A stretch of DNA of 64,000 bases. It comes from Streptomyces verrucosisporus. Lineage in GTDB: Bacteria; Actinomycetota; Actinomycetes; Streptomycetales; Streptomycetaceae. Within the stretch, counting starts at the first letter, position 1. Each line of letters opens with the position of its first letter. The DNA is taken from the NCBI RefSeq assembly GCF_017114865.1, contig NZ_JADEYH010000002.1, positions 248,001-312,000 on the forward strand, given 5' to 3'. Positions 1 to 11,251 of this stretch are shown here, in pieces. The position numbers and the translations under genes are program-made. The notes beneath the pieces are model-generated. The model searched no databases and was not told the DNA's origin. It worked only from the letters and a program-made list of their open reading frames with translations.

Positions 1-232
1 CCTCGTACGTCTCCCGCACCGCCGCCTGGAACGGGTCCTCGCCCGGGTCCATGTTGCCGCCCGGGATCTGCCACAGCCGCCTGCCGTACACCGAACGCAG
101 CTGCACCGGCCGCCCGCGGGTGTCGGTGAGGTACACGCAGGCGTAGACGGTGGCCTTGGGCAGGGTGGCCAGATACTCGGCCTGCGGCATCGGGAACGGC
201 AGCCCGGCGGGCTCGTCACTGGTGGAGGTCAT
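1..232 (-). CDS. NUDIX hydrolase, N-terminal part (runs off left edge)
   Basis: Only the first 77 residues are in the window. They hold a beta strand (about residues 26-33, ATVYACVYL) and the start of a Nudix box: QIPGGNMDPGED followed by AVRETYE, which fits GX5EX7REUXEE as far as it goes. NUDIX enzymes cleave nucleoside diphosphates joined to another group; nothing here names the substrate. ATG at 232-230 is the first plausible start. The family call is good, but completeness cannot be judged because the catalytic half is missing. Confidence 0.8.
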   Translation of the reverse strand, partial: MTSTSDEPAGLPFPMPQAEYLATLPKATVYACVYLTDTRGRPVQLRSVYGRRLWQIPGGNMDPGEDPFQAAVRETYE

Positions 233-495
233 GCCCCTACTCCTACCGGATCTCGGGTTCCGGGACGCGGGATCCGAGCGCTCTCTCATTGGAACGGGTG
301 GGTCGCAGACCCACCCGCCCTCCCTCTGTGAGTGAGGCCGTGAACAGGCGAGTTGACTTTTGGTGACCGGAGCGCCACGCTTCGGCGTGGCGATGCAGTG
401 TCGCGTCCCGCACAAGCAACGGCCCCCGACAGGTGCTCGCAACACCCCCGGGGGCCTGACCAACGAGATCGACAAGACTTAGGGAAACCGATCCC

Positions 496-1503
496 ATGGC
501 TGGGAACCACTGTAGCTTTTCCGCGTCCTCCGGCGAGCATCCGATGGCCGTTTCCGGCTACGGAAAGCGGCACGTCCCCGGGCAACGGCCGGGTCGCAAA
601 GGTGACTTCGCGGAGCTGAGGCCCCGGGCCGCGGCCGTCGCCGCGTACATCGACCGGCTGCCCGAGGGCGCCGACATCTCCATCAAGGCCCTGGCCGCGC
701 GGCTGCCCTACGGCCAGCAGGCGGTCGGCACGGCACTTCGGCAGATGTCGGCGGCCGGGCATCTCAGGCGGGTGCGGGAGCGTCCGCCGGGGTGCGGCCA
801 GTGGGTGACGCGGACGTATTTCTCGCGTGTCCCGCGCTCCGACACCTGGTGGGCGGACTTCCTCACGGAGGCGGAATCCGCCGAACCGGGGGCCGTCCGG
901 GAGACCGCCGGGAAGGCTGCTCCGAAGGAGGGGACCGCCCCGGCGGGCACGGCCCCGGAGCCGGACGGCGCACAGGAGCGGTCGCGGGCGTACGGGACGC
1001 TGGCGCGACTGGGGGAGGCGGATCCGCGCATGGGCCTGTCGGCGGCCGACTGCGAGGAGCTGGCGCCGCTGGTGGCCCAGTGGTTCGCCCGGGGCGCCGG
1101 GGAGCGGCAGGTGGTCGAGGCGCTGACGGCCGGGCTGCCCGGCGAGGGCGTGCACTCGCCCCGCGCCGTGGCCGCCTGGCGGCTGGAGCACAAGCTCCCG
1201 CCGCCCCCGCCGGTGCGCAGCCGCACCCTGCGGCTGGTGGAGTGCACGGTGTGCGGCGCGCCGGGCCGGCCGGAGGCCCTGCCCGGCGGACTGTGCCGGG
1301 AGTGCCGGGGCGGGGAGCGCCGCGACGGCTCCGGCGGCGCACGGGACGGCGCACAGGACGACGCACAGGCTGTGGACGTACGCCGCAAGGCCGCCGCCGT
1401 ACGCGCGGCCATGGCCCGAGGACGGCGCCGGGGCTCGCCGGACGAGCCACGTGCCTCCCGTGCGGGCGCTCTTCGCGGCACTGCTCCGGTCCGGTGGGCG
1501 TGA
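496..1503 (+). CDS. Winged-helix (MarR-like) protein with C-terminal Cys4 motif
   Basis: 335 residues. A winged helix-turn-helix lies at about residues 62-105 (LAARLPYGQQAVGTALRQ is the helical core). A GC-rich variable linker follows, then a second helical block near 165-215 and a small CxxC...CxxC element (CTVC and CREC, about residues 250-275) that could bind zinc. It looks like a soluble DNA-binding regulator of a type common in Streptomyces; I know no target. Neither start, ATG 496 nor ATG 544, has a strong Shine-Dalgarno site. It ends 13 bases before the Uma2 remnant and may be co-transcribed with it. Confidence 0.6.
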   Translation: MAGNHCSFSASSGEHPMAVSGYGKRHVPGQRPGRKGDFAELRPRAAAVAAYIDRLPEGADISIKALAARLPYGQQAVGTALRQMSAAGHLRRVRERPPGCGQWVTRTYFSRVPRSDTWWADFLTEAESAEPGAVRETAGKAAPKEGTAPAGTAPEPDGAQERSRAYGTLARLGEADPRMGLSAADCEELAPLVAQWFARGAGERQVVEALTAGLPGEGVHSPRAVAAWRLEHKLPPPPPVRSRTLRLVECTVCGAPGRPEALPGGLCRECRGGERRDGSGGARDGAQDDAQAVDVRRKAAAVRAAMARGRRRGSPDEPRASRAGALRGTAPVRWA

Positions 1504-1516
1504 GAGGGGGAGCACC

Positions 1517-1925
1517 ATGACGGCGCGGATGGAGGGCCCTGTGATGTCCGAGGAGATGCGGCGGTTCGAGGAGACCGACACCGCGTTCCCGGACCTCAGG
1601 GGCGAAATGATCGACGGAGAAATTTACATCGACGCCGTGGTGACCAGCGCTCATGGACAGATGGTGCTCGCCATCGCCTCCCAGCTCATGCCCAGGTGGT
1701 GCGTGATGACCGAGGTCGACACCGTTTACGGGGGGTGGCACGGGAGGAGCCTCCTGCGCCCCGACGTGTAGGTGACCGGTCCCTCCTACCGGGGGACCCG
1801 GCTCAAGCATTTCCCGGCCGACGAACTGCTACCGGGCCGTGCGCGAGGGCGAGTTCGGGGAGCCGGTGCCGGTGGGCGAACCGATCGGTGCCGTGCTCGA
1901 CACCACGACGCTGTACGTCTACTGA
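1517..1925 (+). pseudogene. Uma2-family (DUF820) endonuclease-like gene, internally deleted
   Basis: ATG 1517 follows a good ribosome site (GAGGGGGAG). The first 85 codons read as the N-terminus of a Streptomyces Uma2 protein (MSEEMRRFEETD; LRGEMIDGEIYIDAVV) and stop at TAG 1769-1771 right after RPDV, where the family normally continues with its catalytic core. The family's typical tail (YRAVREGEFGEPVPVGEPIG, ending in LYVY and TGA at 1923-1925) is found in another frame after about 1830. The ends are intact while the middle is missing and out of frame: a deletion plus frameshift. Uma2 proteins are PD-(D/E)XK-fold and abundant in this genus, so loss is probably tolerated. Confidence 0.7.
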
Positions 1926-2059
1926 GCCGTGTGCTGCCGGATGGCTCCTCCCAGGTGGACAAACCGGCCCGGGCGGTCCGGCCGACGGTCGCATGCCCCT
2001 GTCCGCAGCAGCCCGTACGGCCGGGAAAACCGGTTGCGGGTGCTCGTAGGGTCGGAGCC

Positions 2060-2860
2060 GTGACGGATCTCGACGGCCTGCTCGCGGCCTACGACGAGCA
2101 GATGCGCAGACCACCCGCCAACCCTCCGGCCGGAGTACGGTACGAGCGGGACGGGCCGGTGGTGCGGATCGTCGGCGGACACCGCGGCTTCGTCGCCACA
2201 CCACGCGACACGGGGCTGCGCGGCGCCGAACTCGACGGGCTGATCGCCCGGCAGCGCGACTGCTTCGCCGCGCGCGGCGAAGCGGTGGAGTGGAAGACAC
2301 GCGGACACGACGGACCGGCCGACCTCACCGACCGCCTGCGCGCCGCGGGCTTCGTCCCCGAGGAGCGGGAGACGGTCGTCATCGGCCTCGCCCGCGAGAC
2401 GGCCGGGCACCCGGACCTGCCGGACGGCGTCGCCGTCCGCCGGGTCACCGCGGACGCCGACATGCGCCGCATCGCCGCCATGGAGTCCGCCGTCTGGGGC
2501 GAGGACCTCGGCTGGCTCGGCGACGACCTGATCGGGCGCGCCGCGGCGGCCCCGGAAGACATCGCCGTCCTGGTCGCGGTGGCGGACGGCGAAGTGGTCT
2601 GCGCCGCCTGGCTGGTCTTCTTTCCGGGTACCGAGTTCGCCTCCCTGTGGGGAGGCTCGACGCTGCCCGCGTGGCGCGGCCGGGGCATCTACCGCGCGCT
2701 GGTCGCCGCCCGCGCGGAACTCGCCGCGGCCCGGGGCGTCCGGTACCTCCAGGTGGACGCCTCCGACGACAGCGCCCCGATCCTGCGCGGGCTGGGCTTT
2801 CACGCGGTGACCACCACCACGCCCTACGTGTGGACGCCGCCGCGCCCCCGGGCCGGCTGA
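2060..2860 (+). CDS. GNAT family N-acetyltransferase
   Basis: 266 residues from GTG 2060, with GTCGGAG upstream. The C-terminal half is a GNAT fold: a core strand FASLWGGSTLPAWRGRGIYR carries the RGRGIY acetyl-CoA pyrophosphate loop, and ARGVRYLQVDASDDSAPIL followed by LGFHAV is the usual late motif. The N-terminal half (residues 1-120) looks like a degenerate first GNAT-like domain. Acetyl-CoA-dependent transfer to an amine is likely; the substrate is unknown. It stands alone between the Uma2 remnant and the XRE gene. Confidence 0.82.
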   Translation: MTDLDGLLAAYDEQMRRPPANPPAGVRYERDGPVVRIVGGHRGFVATPRDTGLRGAELDGLIARQRDCFAARGEAVEWKTRGHDGPADLTDRLRAAGFVPEERETVVIGLARETAGHPDLPDGVAVRRVTADADMRRIAAMESAVWGEDLGWLGDDLIGRAAAAPEDIAVLVAVADGEVVCAAWLVFFPGTEFASLWGGSTLPAWRGRGIYRALVAARAELAAARGVRYLQVDASDDSAPILRGLGFHAVTTTTPYVWTPPRPRAG

Positions 2861-3062
2861 CCACCCGCCCGGTGCCCCTCGGCGTCGGCGGACCACGGGA
2901 GCGTGTGAGGCGGCACGGAGTTGACGGCCGGCCGTGAGACGGAAGCGTTCTCCGCGAGGGCCGGCCCGAGTGTGCTCGGATTCCGTGGCTGTTCCGTTCC
3001 GCCCCGGGCGTCTGGACCTACCATCGGATAGCAGCAGCCGGAGCAAACGCACTGGAGTGATC

Positions 3063-4274
3063 GTGAGCAGCTGGGCTGATCTGACGAACGGTAAGCGCAT
3101 CAAGCACCTACGAGGCTCCGATCTGACACAGCAGGGGCTCGCCGATGCGGCGGGGCTGTCCCTCGCCCTGGTGCAGAAAGCCGAGCAGGACCGCGGGGAG
3201 TTGTCCGTCGGCTCTTTGCTCAAGCTCGCCCATGCGCTGAACACGGACGTGTCCGTGATCCTGGGGCAGCAGGCGCCGCGTCGGGGCATGGACCGGGGTG
3301 ACCGTGCCGCGCTGCGCCAGCTGTCCGATGCCGTGCACGAGAGTGCCCTCGGCGAGTGGGAGGGCATCGACGACCCGAGCACCGTCGAGGAATTGGGCGA
3401 AGCCCGCGACCGCGCGTGGGATTCCTACTGGGCGAGCGACACGGCCAGGGTGAGCAGCTTCGCCTCGAAGGTCCTCATGGAAGGACAGGCCAGGTACGCC
3501 AGTGCCACCGGCAGCGAGCGCGAGCGACTGGCATCGATCCTGGCGAGCACGTACCGCGTGGCCGCGTCGTGCTCGAACGGGCTCGGGCAGCGCGATCTCG
3601 CACTGAGCGCGCTCACGTCGGCGAAACACCTCGCGGGGGACGTCGGCGACCCTGTGATGACGGCGCTGCTCGAGTCCACGCTGTCATGGATCCATCTGCG
3701 GGGTGCCAAGCTGCCCCGGGCGGTGGCCGTGGCCGAGCGCGCGGCACTGGCGATCGAGCCGTCGTTCAGCAGCGGATCCCGCCCGCAACTGCTCGCGCAC
3801 GGGCGGCTGATGATCTCCGCGGCTGTGGCGGCGTCGAGGCGCGAGGACAGGAGCGCGGCCGACGACTACATCTCGCAGGCGCACGCCGCGGCGGCGAGGC
3901 TGGGGCGGGACGAGAAGCTGTACGGGACCAGTTTCGGCCCGACGGCGGCGAAGACCGAGGCCGTCGGGATCCACGTCGCGCTGAAGGACTACGGGCGCGC
4001 ACTCAAACTCGCCGGTCAGCCGGAGATGAAGAAGCTTCCCAAGTCCATGTCGAAGGTGGCCCGCAACCGCTACCGGCTCGATGTCGCTCTCGCGCAGTGC
4101 GCGGCCGGTCTCCACGACCAGGCCGGAGACACGCTGATCGAGGTAGGGCTCGACGCTCCTGAGTGGGTCAGGCACCAGGCGCTGCCCGGTGTCATCGGGA
4201 AGCGTCTGGCGAAGGTGTCCACCGCACGCGTACGGAACATCGGCGAACTCATCGGCGTGCCTTTGATCGCCTGA
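3063..4274 (+). CDS. XRE-family regulator with long helical C-terminal domain
   Basis: 403 residues from GTG 3063, with GGAGTGATC just upstream. Residues 11-68 form an XRE/Cro helix-turn-helix (LTQQGLADAAGLSLALVQKA). The rest is alpha-helical, TPR-like repeat material with many Ala and Leu. XRE regulators of this build commonly sit beside Streptomyces ATP-grasp RiPP loci, and here the RiPP precursor lies 1 kb downstream on the same strand. It probably senses a ligand or peptide through the repeats and controls the small genes after it. Confidence 0.82.
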   Translation: MSSWADLTNGKRIKHLRGSDLTQQGLADAAGLSLALVQKAEQDRGELSVGSLLKLAHALNTDVSVILGQQAPRRGMDRGDRAALRQLSDAVHESALGEWEGIDDPSTVEELGEARDRAWDSYWASDTARVSSFASKVLMEGQARYASATGSERERLASILASTYRVAASCSNGLGQRDLALSALTSAKHLAGDVGDPVMTALLESTLSWIHLRGAKLPRAVAVAERAALAIEPSFSSGSRPQLLAHGRLMISAAVAASRREDRSAADDYISQAHAAAARLGRDEKLYGTSFGPTAAKTEAVGIHVALKDYGRALKLAGQPEMKKLPKSMSKVARNRYRLDVALAQCAAGLHDQAGDTLIEVGLDAPEWVRHQALPGVIGKRLAKVSTARVRNIGELIGVPLIA

Positions 4275-4368
4275 GTCCTACGGAGCGTACGGGTCGGGGT
4301 CCGGCCACATCGTCAGGTCCTACGCCTCGTCACTTCACTGTGTGTCACTGGACGAGCACGATTGGCGC

Positions 4369-4836
4369 ATGGTCAGCATCCAGAGCGGGCCGGAACGATC
4401 CGGGGCCCGCCGAACCGAAGGCGCACTGCGGTTGCGTCGGTCACTGGCGGACGCGGCGGCGGGCGTCGCGCTGGGTGAGGCCGGTGTGTCCGCCGAGGCC
4501 GCGAGGACCGAGCGGTTCCGCTGCGTGGTCTATCTGTGCGGTGCTCCCAACACGGACATCACGGGCCCTCGCGAGGAGTGCGCGAAGCACGCCGAGGCGT
4601 TCGGGTGGGAGATCACGGGAGTGATCGAGGAGCGCGTGGGGCTGCTGCCGCCGCAGGGGCGTGACGGTTTGAGACAGGCCGTCGAGTGCGTCAGGAGCGG
4701 CGAGGCCGGGGCGGTGCTCACGGCGTGGCGCTCGATGGTCTCGCCCGTTCCGCAGGAGTACGACGAGGTGGCGCGCGAGATCGAGAAGGCAGGAGGCTTC
4801 CTGGAACTCGCTCGGGTGAACGGGGGCACGGCATGA
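4369..4836 (+). CDS. Degenerate serine-resolvase-like protein
   Basis: 155 residues from ATG 4369; GTG 4342 is an upstream alternative without a ribosome site. The pattern from about residue 50 follows the N-terminal domain of serine recombinases: strand FRCVVYLCGAPNTD, then ECAKHAEAFGWEITGVIEE, GRDGLRQAVECVRSG, AGAVLTAWRSMVSP and VAREIEKAGGFLELA. In real resolvases the first strand is followed by RVST with the catalytic serine; here it is LCGAPNTD, and no DNA-binding domain follows. It is therefore probably not a recombinase. Its stop overlaps the next ATG (ATGA), indicating translational coupling. Confidence 0.55.
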   Translation: MVSIQSGPERSGARRTEGALRLRRSLADAAAGVALGEAGVSAEAARTERFRCVVYLCGAPNTDITGPREECAKHAEAFGWEITGVIEERVGLLPPQGRDGLRQAVECVRSGEAGAVLTAWRSMVSPVPQEYDEVAREIEKAGGFLELARVNGGTA

Positions 4837-5180
4837 CCTTCGCCCCGGCCATGGCGCGTACATGGTGCGACGCATGGCCGCTCGTCGCGCGGACGGACGA
4901 CGGGAACCAGTGGGTAACCGGCGCCTGTTGGCTGTACTGCCGACGGGAAGGCGTGCGCGTGCTGTGGGTCGGGTCCGTGACCACGCCCGGTACGACGGGC
5001 AACGTGTACGCGTGCGGCCCGTGCATCGCAGAACTCGACCACATGACGCGTATCCAGTCGCACGACCGGGACCGAGCGGCCGACCGCGTCGTACAGCCCG
5101 TCGCACTCACCGCGCATTCCCCGCCGCGCACCCTGCTCGCGGGCGTGCTCGGAGGACGTCACCGATCCCCCCGCGACTGA
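4833..5180 (+). CDS. Small conserved-type protein with CxxxC and CxxC cysteines
   Basis: 115 residues starting at ATG 4833 inside the previous stop codon (ATGA overlap). It contains CWLYC near residue 30 and CGPC near residue 64, a spacing compatible with a zinc site or a redox pair. There is no signal peptide and no recognised domain. The tight coupling to the resolvase-like gene and the position before the RiPP precursor suggest it belongs to the same locus. I cannot assign a function. Confidence 0.55.
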   Translation: MTFAPAMARTWCDAWPLVARTDDGNQWVTGACWLYCRREGVRVLWVGSVTTPGTTGNVYACGPCIAELDHMTRIQSHDRDRAADRVVQPVALTAHSPPRTLLAGVLGGRHRSPRD

Positions 5181-5244
5181 TGCATCCGCTCCTGTCGGGC
5201 GGAGTTCGCGCGACACCACCGTATGAAGTGACCAAGGAGGAAAC

Positions 5245-5520
5245 TTGCAGACGAACCTCGTAGGTATGAAGGACGTCGCACCGGCCCCGTGGGGGTTGCG
5301 CCGTATGGTTCCGCTGCGCAACGGCTCCCCCTCATCACCGTGGCGGTACGCGGGCGTCGACCCGGCCACGCAGACCGGCCGGTGGGTTGGGGAGGGCGGA
5401 CAGATGACGCCGGCTGAACTCGGCAAGCACGGAACGAGCGTGAACACCTACCCGCCCACGCAGGTCAGCAAGGACGGGAAGCAGGACTCCGACTCCGGCC
5501 ACGACGCGACGCAGGACTGA
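5245..5520 (+). CDS. tgmA: ATP-grasp-modified RiPP precursor peptide (TgmA-like)
   Basis: 91 residues. TTG 5245 is chosen because a strong AAGGAGG ends 4 bases upstream; ATG 5266 is the alternative. The leader has the family's signature order: PWGLRRMVPL, then VDPATQTGRWV, then KHGTSVN. The C-terminal tail is polar and rich in Thr, Ser, Asp and Gln, as expected for a core cross-linked through side-chain esters or amides by an ATP-grasp ligase. Family knowledge gives precursor, ligase and methyltransferase as the usual trio. Here the precursor looks intact but the next gene does not encode a whole ligase. Confidence 0.8.
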   Translation: MQTNLVGMKDVAPAPWGLRRMVPLRNGSPSSPWRYAGVDPATQTGRWVGEGGQMTPAELGKHGTSVNTYPPTQVSKDGKQDSDSGHDATQD

Positions 5521-5531
5521 GGGGGAGTGTC

Positions 5532-6104
5532 ATGGACGGACGCCCGGTGCTGGTCTGCACGGAGTCCGAGGACGCGACCGCTGACCTGGTCATCACGGAA
5601 CTGAACCGGCGCCGGGTGCCCGTCATCCGGTTCGACCCGGGGCGCGACTTCCCGACGCCCGTGGTGCTCGCCGCGCGCATCGGGGCCGGGGGCGCCGCCC
5701 GGGCGGAGTCCGGCGGAGGATGGGCCGGGCGGCTGACATTCGGGAAGCGTACGGCCGACCTCTCCGCGGTGCGCGCCCTGTACCACCGTCGGCCGACTCC
5801 CTGTCCGACGGGCAGCGGCGAGCGGACGGCCCGGTTCGTCGCGCAGTTCGCCGCGCCTCGCGCACAGCGGCTCGTGCTGGAACGCGACGGCCGGACGGAA
5901 CACGTCGTGATCGACGTGGAGGCCGGGGCGTGGGCGGTCCTCTTCCGTGACGGCGCGCGGTGGATGGTGCGGCAGAGCGGCGCGGTCCGCCTGTGGGACG
6001 AGATCACCGGGTGCCTTGCCCGGTGGCAGGCGGACGGATGCCCGCCGGCCGACCGTATGCGGCTGCATGTGGGCCCCGGCGGACAGCGCCTCACCTGGGG
6101 GTGA
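5532..6104 (+). pseudogene. Chimeric remnant: ATP-grasp RiPP maturase N-terminus fused to methyltransferase C-terminus
   Basis: 190 codons, open throughout, ATG 5532 after GGGGGAGTG. Residues 1-90 match the pre-ATP-grasp part of TgmB-type maturases (VLVCTESEDATADLVITEL; VIRFDPG; LTFGKRTADLSAVRALYHR). Instead of the roughly 200-residue ATP-grasp domain, the frame runs into a segment typical of the C-terminus of the companion isoaspartyl-methyltransferase-like protein (VIDVEAGAWAVLF; VRQSGAVRLWDEI; RMRLHVGPGGQRL). A single deletion that removed the end of tgmB and the catalytic part of the methyltransferase gene would explain this. Both activities should be lost. The match to the methyltransferase tail is from memory of the family. 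Confidence 0.6.
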
Positions 6105-6127
6105 TCGCGGGCTGATGCCACACGCTG

Positions 6128-6172
6128 CCCTGTCCTTCCGCCGTGGGGAACGGCGGAAGGACAGGGCTTTTC
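6128..6172. terminator. Strong hairpin terminator between RiPP locus and ATPase gene
   Basis: A perfect 16-bp inverted repeat (CCCTGTCCTTCCGCCG, 6128-6143, and its complement 6151-6166) with a 7-base loop is followed by CTTTT. It lies between convergent genes and can serve both strands. Confidence 0.85.
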
Positions 6173-6209
6173 CCGCTGTACGCCTGTGCCCGGGCCGCCG
6201 GGCCGCGGG

Positions 6210-8699
<2,490 letters not shown>

Positions 8700-8822
8700 G
8701 CCCCAGACACTACGAGGCGAACACGCCTTCGCGCGCGGTCCGCGGCCCGAGTACGGGTGTGATGGGGGAGAAATCGGGGAATGACATACGGCTTGCGCCG
8801 GGGCGGAGCGCCCGGCCGCGGG

Positions 8823-9146
8823 TCACTCGGCGGGCGCGGGGCCCTCCGGGGCGGGGCCTGCGCCCGCGCCGGGGTCCGGCCCGGTCTCCCGCGCGAGGCG
8901 CTCGCGGCGCAGCGCCGCCTCGCGGCGGCGGACGAGCCAGATGCCGTAGAGGCCCAGGACGCCGCCCGCCAGGCAGGTCCACAGCCACCAGGTGCGGTCG
9001 TGGTCGTCGAACCAGCCGTAGAAGGGGAGCTGGACCAGGAAGAGCGTGAACCAGATGACCGTGCCGCCCACGACGGTGGCGACGACGTTGCCCTCCAGGG
9101 GTGCGGGCGCCTCACGGTCGTCGCCGATCCACCTGCTCAAGCCCAT
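8823..9146 (-). CDS. DUF2530 family small membrane protein
   Basis: 107 residues from ATG 9146; an in-frame upstream start at 9206 would add 20 residues but has no family support. After PLEGNVVATVVGGT come two transmembrane helices (VIWFTLFLVQLPFYGW and WWLWTCLAGGVLGLYGIWLV) flanking a DDHD turn, then a basic stretch and a Pro/Ala-rich tail. This is the actinobacterial DUF2530 pattern; its function is not known to me. It stands between the ATPase and the permease. Confidence 0.8.
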   Translation of the reverse strand: MGLSRWIGDDREAPAPLEGNVVATVVGGTVIWFTLFLVQLPFYGWFDDHDRTWWLWTCLAGGVLGLYGIWLVRRREAALRRERLARETGPDPGAGAGPAPEGPAPAE

Positions 9147-9455
9147 AGTCCGGCCCTCTCGCTTCCCTGTCGCCCCGTCGCACGTCCGTGGCGCGGCGTT
9201 CCGCACCAGCGTAACGAGGGGGGGTGGCCGGGGCCGACCCGGGAGCGGCGTCCGGGTGGGGGCGGGGGCCGGGAGCGCGCGGGAGGGAAGGGGTGAGGGG
9301 GTGTGGGGAGCGTCACGGCCGCGCCCGGGGAATGGCCCCGCCCGCGGATGGCCTTTTCAACTGTGGTGCGTTCATACTGAAAGCACCCTGGATTGGCTGG
9401 TTCCCATTGGAGGAACCTCCGAAACCGTCCCCGAACCGCCCAGTGAAGGTCACGC

Positions 9456-10946
9456 ATGCCCGCTCCGGCCACCGACACCCCGGCCACGCCAGACACCCCC
9501 GGTACCCCTGGGAGCGAAACCGGATCCCAGTCGCCCGGGAGCGGCCTCGACCGCTTCTTCAAGATCTCCGAGCGAGGCTCCAGCGTGGGCCGCGAGCTGC
9601 GCGGCGGGCTGGCCACCTTCTTCGCGATGGCCTACATCATCGTGCTGAACCCGATCATCCTGGGCGCGGGCACGGACAAGTTCGGCCAGCAGCTCGACAA
9701 CGCCCAGCTCGTCACCGCCACCGCGCTGATGGCCGGACTCACCACCATCCTGATGGGCGTCATCGGCAACGTGCCCATCGCGCTGGCCGCCGGGCTGGGC
9801 ATCAACGCCGTGGTCTCCCTCCAGCTCGCGCCGCAGATGAGCTGGCCTGACGCCATGGGCATGGTGGTCCTGGCCGGGCTGGTGCTGATGCTGCTGGTCG
9901 CCTCCGGACTGCGCGAGCGCGTCATGGACGCCATACCCGGCGGGCTGCGCCGGGCCATCGCCATCGGCATCGGCCTGTTCATCACCCTCATCGGCCTGGT
10001 GGACTCCGGCTTCGTCACCCGCAACCCCGACGCCGCGCACACCACCGTGCCGCTCGGCCTCGGGCAGGGAGGCCACCTGACCGGCTGGCCGGTGCTCGTC
10101 TTCATCCTCGGCCTGGCCCTGACCTTCGTCCTGGTCATCAGGAGGACCAAGGGCGCGATCCTGATCAGCATCGTCGCGATGACCGTGGTCGCCGTGGTGA
10201 TCAACGCGGTCGCCGACATCCCCGACGCGGCCTGGGGTCTGGCCGTGCCGGGCGTGCCCGAGAGCATCGTCAGCACCCCGGACTTCGGCCTGATCGGCGA
10301 GGTCAGCCTCTTCGGCGGCTTCGCCGAGGTCGGCGTGCTGACCGGCTCGCTGTTCGTCTTCACCGTGCTGCTGTCCGGCTTCTTCGACGCGATGGGCACC
10401 ATCATCGGCGTCGGCCACGAGGCCAAGCTGACCGACGAGCAGGGCCGGCTGCCCGGCATGGGCCGCATCCTGATGACGGACGGCGTCGCGGTGGCGGGCG
10501 GCGGTTTCGGCTCCTGCTCGGCCAACACCTGCTTCGTGGAGTCCACCGCCGGTGTCGGCGAGGGCGCCCGCACGGGCCTGGCCAACATCATGACCGGCGC
10601 GCTGTTCCTGCTGGCCCTGGTCTTCACGCCGCTGGCCACCGTGGTGCCCTCGCACGCCGCGACCCCGGCGCTGGTCGTGGTCGGTTTCCTGATCATGGCC
10701 TCGAACGTGCGGGAGATCGACTGGAGCGACCAGACCGTGGCCGTCCCGGCGTTCCTGACGCTGATCTCCATGCCGTTCACCTACAGCATCACCAATGGCA
10801 TCGGCATCGGCGTGCTCTCCTACATCCTGCTGCGCACCGCCACCGGGCGCTTCCGCGAGATCCCGTGGCTGCTGAACGCCGTGGGCGCCTGCTTCCTGGT
10901 CTACTTCCTGCTGGACCCGATCCAGCAGGTGCTGGGAATCGGGTGA
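9456..10946 (+). CDS. NCS2 family permease (AzgA-type purine transporter)
   Basis: 496 residues with 12 or more predicted helices. After a Thr/Pro-rich tail come the family marks: GLATFFAMAYIIVLNPIILG (helix 1), GLGINAVVSLQLA, FFDAMGTIIGVGHEAKLTD (around residues 309-327), and GSCSANTCFVESTAGVGEGA with the conserved ESxAG element near residues 363-367. The length fits AzgA-like hypoxanthine/adenine/guanine permeases rather than UraA/PucJ types. ATG 9456 is well inside the 5' region; the leader has a weak GGTTCC/GGAACC hairpin at about 9400-9420 with no obvious riboswitch fold. Confidence 0.88.
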   Translation: MPAPATDTPATPDTPGTPGSETGSQSPGSGLDRFFKISERGSSVGRELRGGLATFFAMAYIIVLNPIILGAGTDKFGQQLDNAQLVTATALMAGLTTILMGVIGNVPIALAAGLGINAVVSLQLAPQMSWPDAMGMVVLAGLVLMLLVASGLRERVMDAIPGGLRRAIAIGIGLFITLIGLVDSGFVTRNPDAAHTTVPLGLGQGGHLTGWPVLVFILGLALTFVLVIRRTKGAILISIVAMTVVAVVINAVADIPDAAWGLAVPGVPESIVSTPDFGLIGEVSLFGGFAEVGVLTGSLFVFTVLLSGFFDAMGTIIGVGHEAKLTDEQGRLPGMGRILMTDGVAVAGGGFGSCSANTCFVESTAGVGEGARTGLANIMTGALFLLALVFTPLATVVPSHAATPALVVVGFLIMASNVREIDWSDQTVAVPAFLTLISMPFTYSITNGIGIGVLSYILLRTATGRFREIPWLLNAVGACFLVYFLLDPIQQVLGIG

Positions 10947-11251
10947 CCGGGGGCCGCGGTCGGGGCCGGGGTCGGCTGACCGGCTGACCGGCTGACCGGA
11001 ACCAGGTGAACGCGCCGCCGGGCGATCCGCCCGGCGGCGCGTTCGCGCGTGCCGGGGGCTTCACGCGGAGCCGTTCGGGCAGCGCACCGTCCATCCGTAG
11101 GCTTGGCACCTTCGTTTCCGCGGACTCCATGGGGACACGGCCGCGGGGTAGGCGGGGGAGGGCGTCGGCTTTTCGTGCTGACTCACTCGTACGGGTGAGG
11201 AAAGACACCCCTCGCGCCCCTCCTCGGACTGTTCCTTAGGAGAAGTAATGA
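10947..11251. terminator. Intergenic region with permease terminator (hairpin 11008-11044)
   Basis: This gap of about 300 bases starts with three tandem copies of an 8-base unit (GGCTGACC, about 10974-11000). A perfect 17-bp hairpin follows (arms 11008-11024 and 11028-11044, 3-base loop), a likely intrinsic terminator of the permease gene. The remaining part up to the MarR gene is the MarR promoter region, which is less GC-rich near 11225-11266. Confidence 0.8.

Noticed and set aside
4369..4836. A functional serine recombinase or site of an integrated element
   Set aside because: The catalytic Ser motif and the DNA-binding domain are missing, and no attachment repeats or other mobile genes are near.
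9300..9455. Purine riboswitch before the NCS2 permease
   Set aside because: Only a weak six-base hairpin is visible and no conserved junction bases of a purine aptamer.
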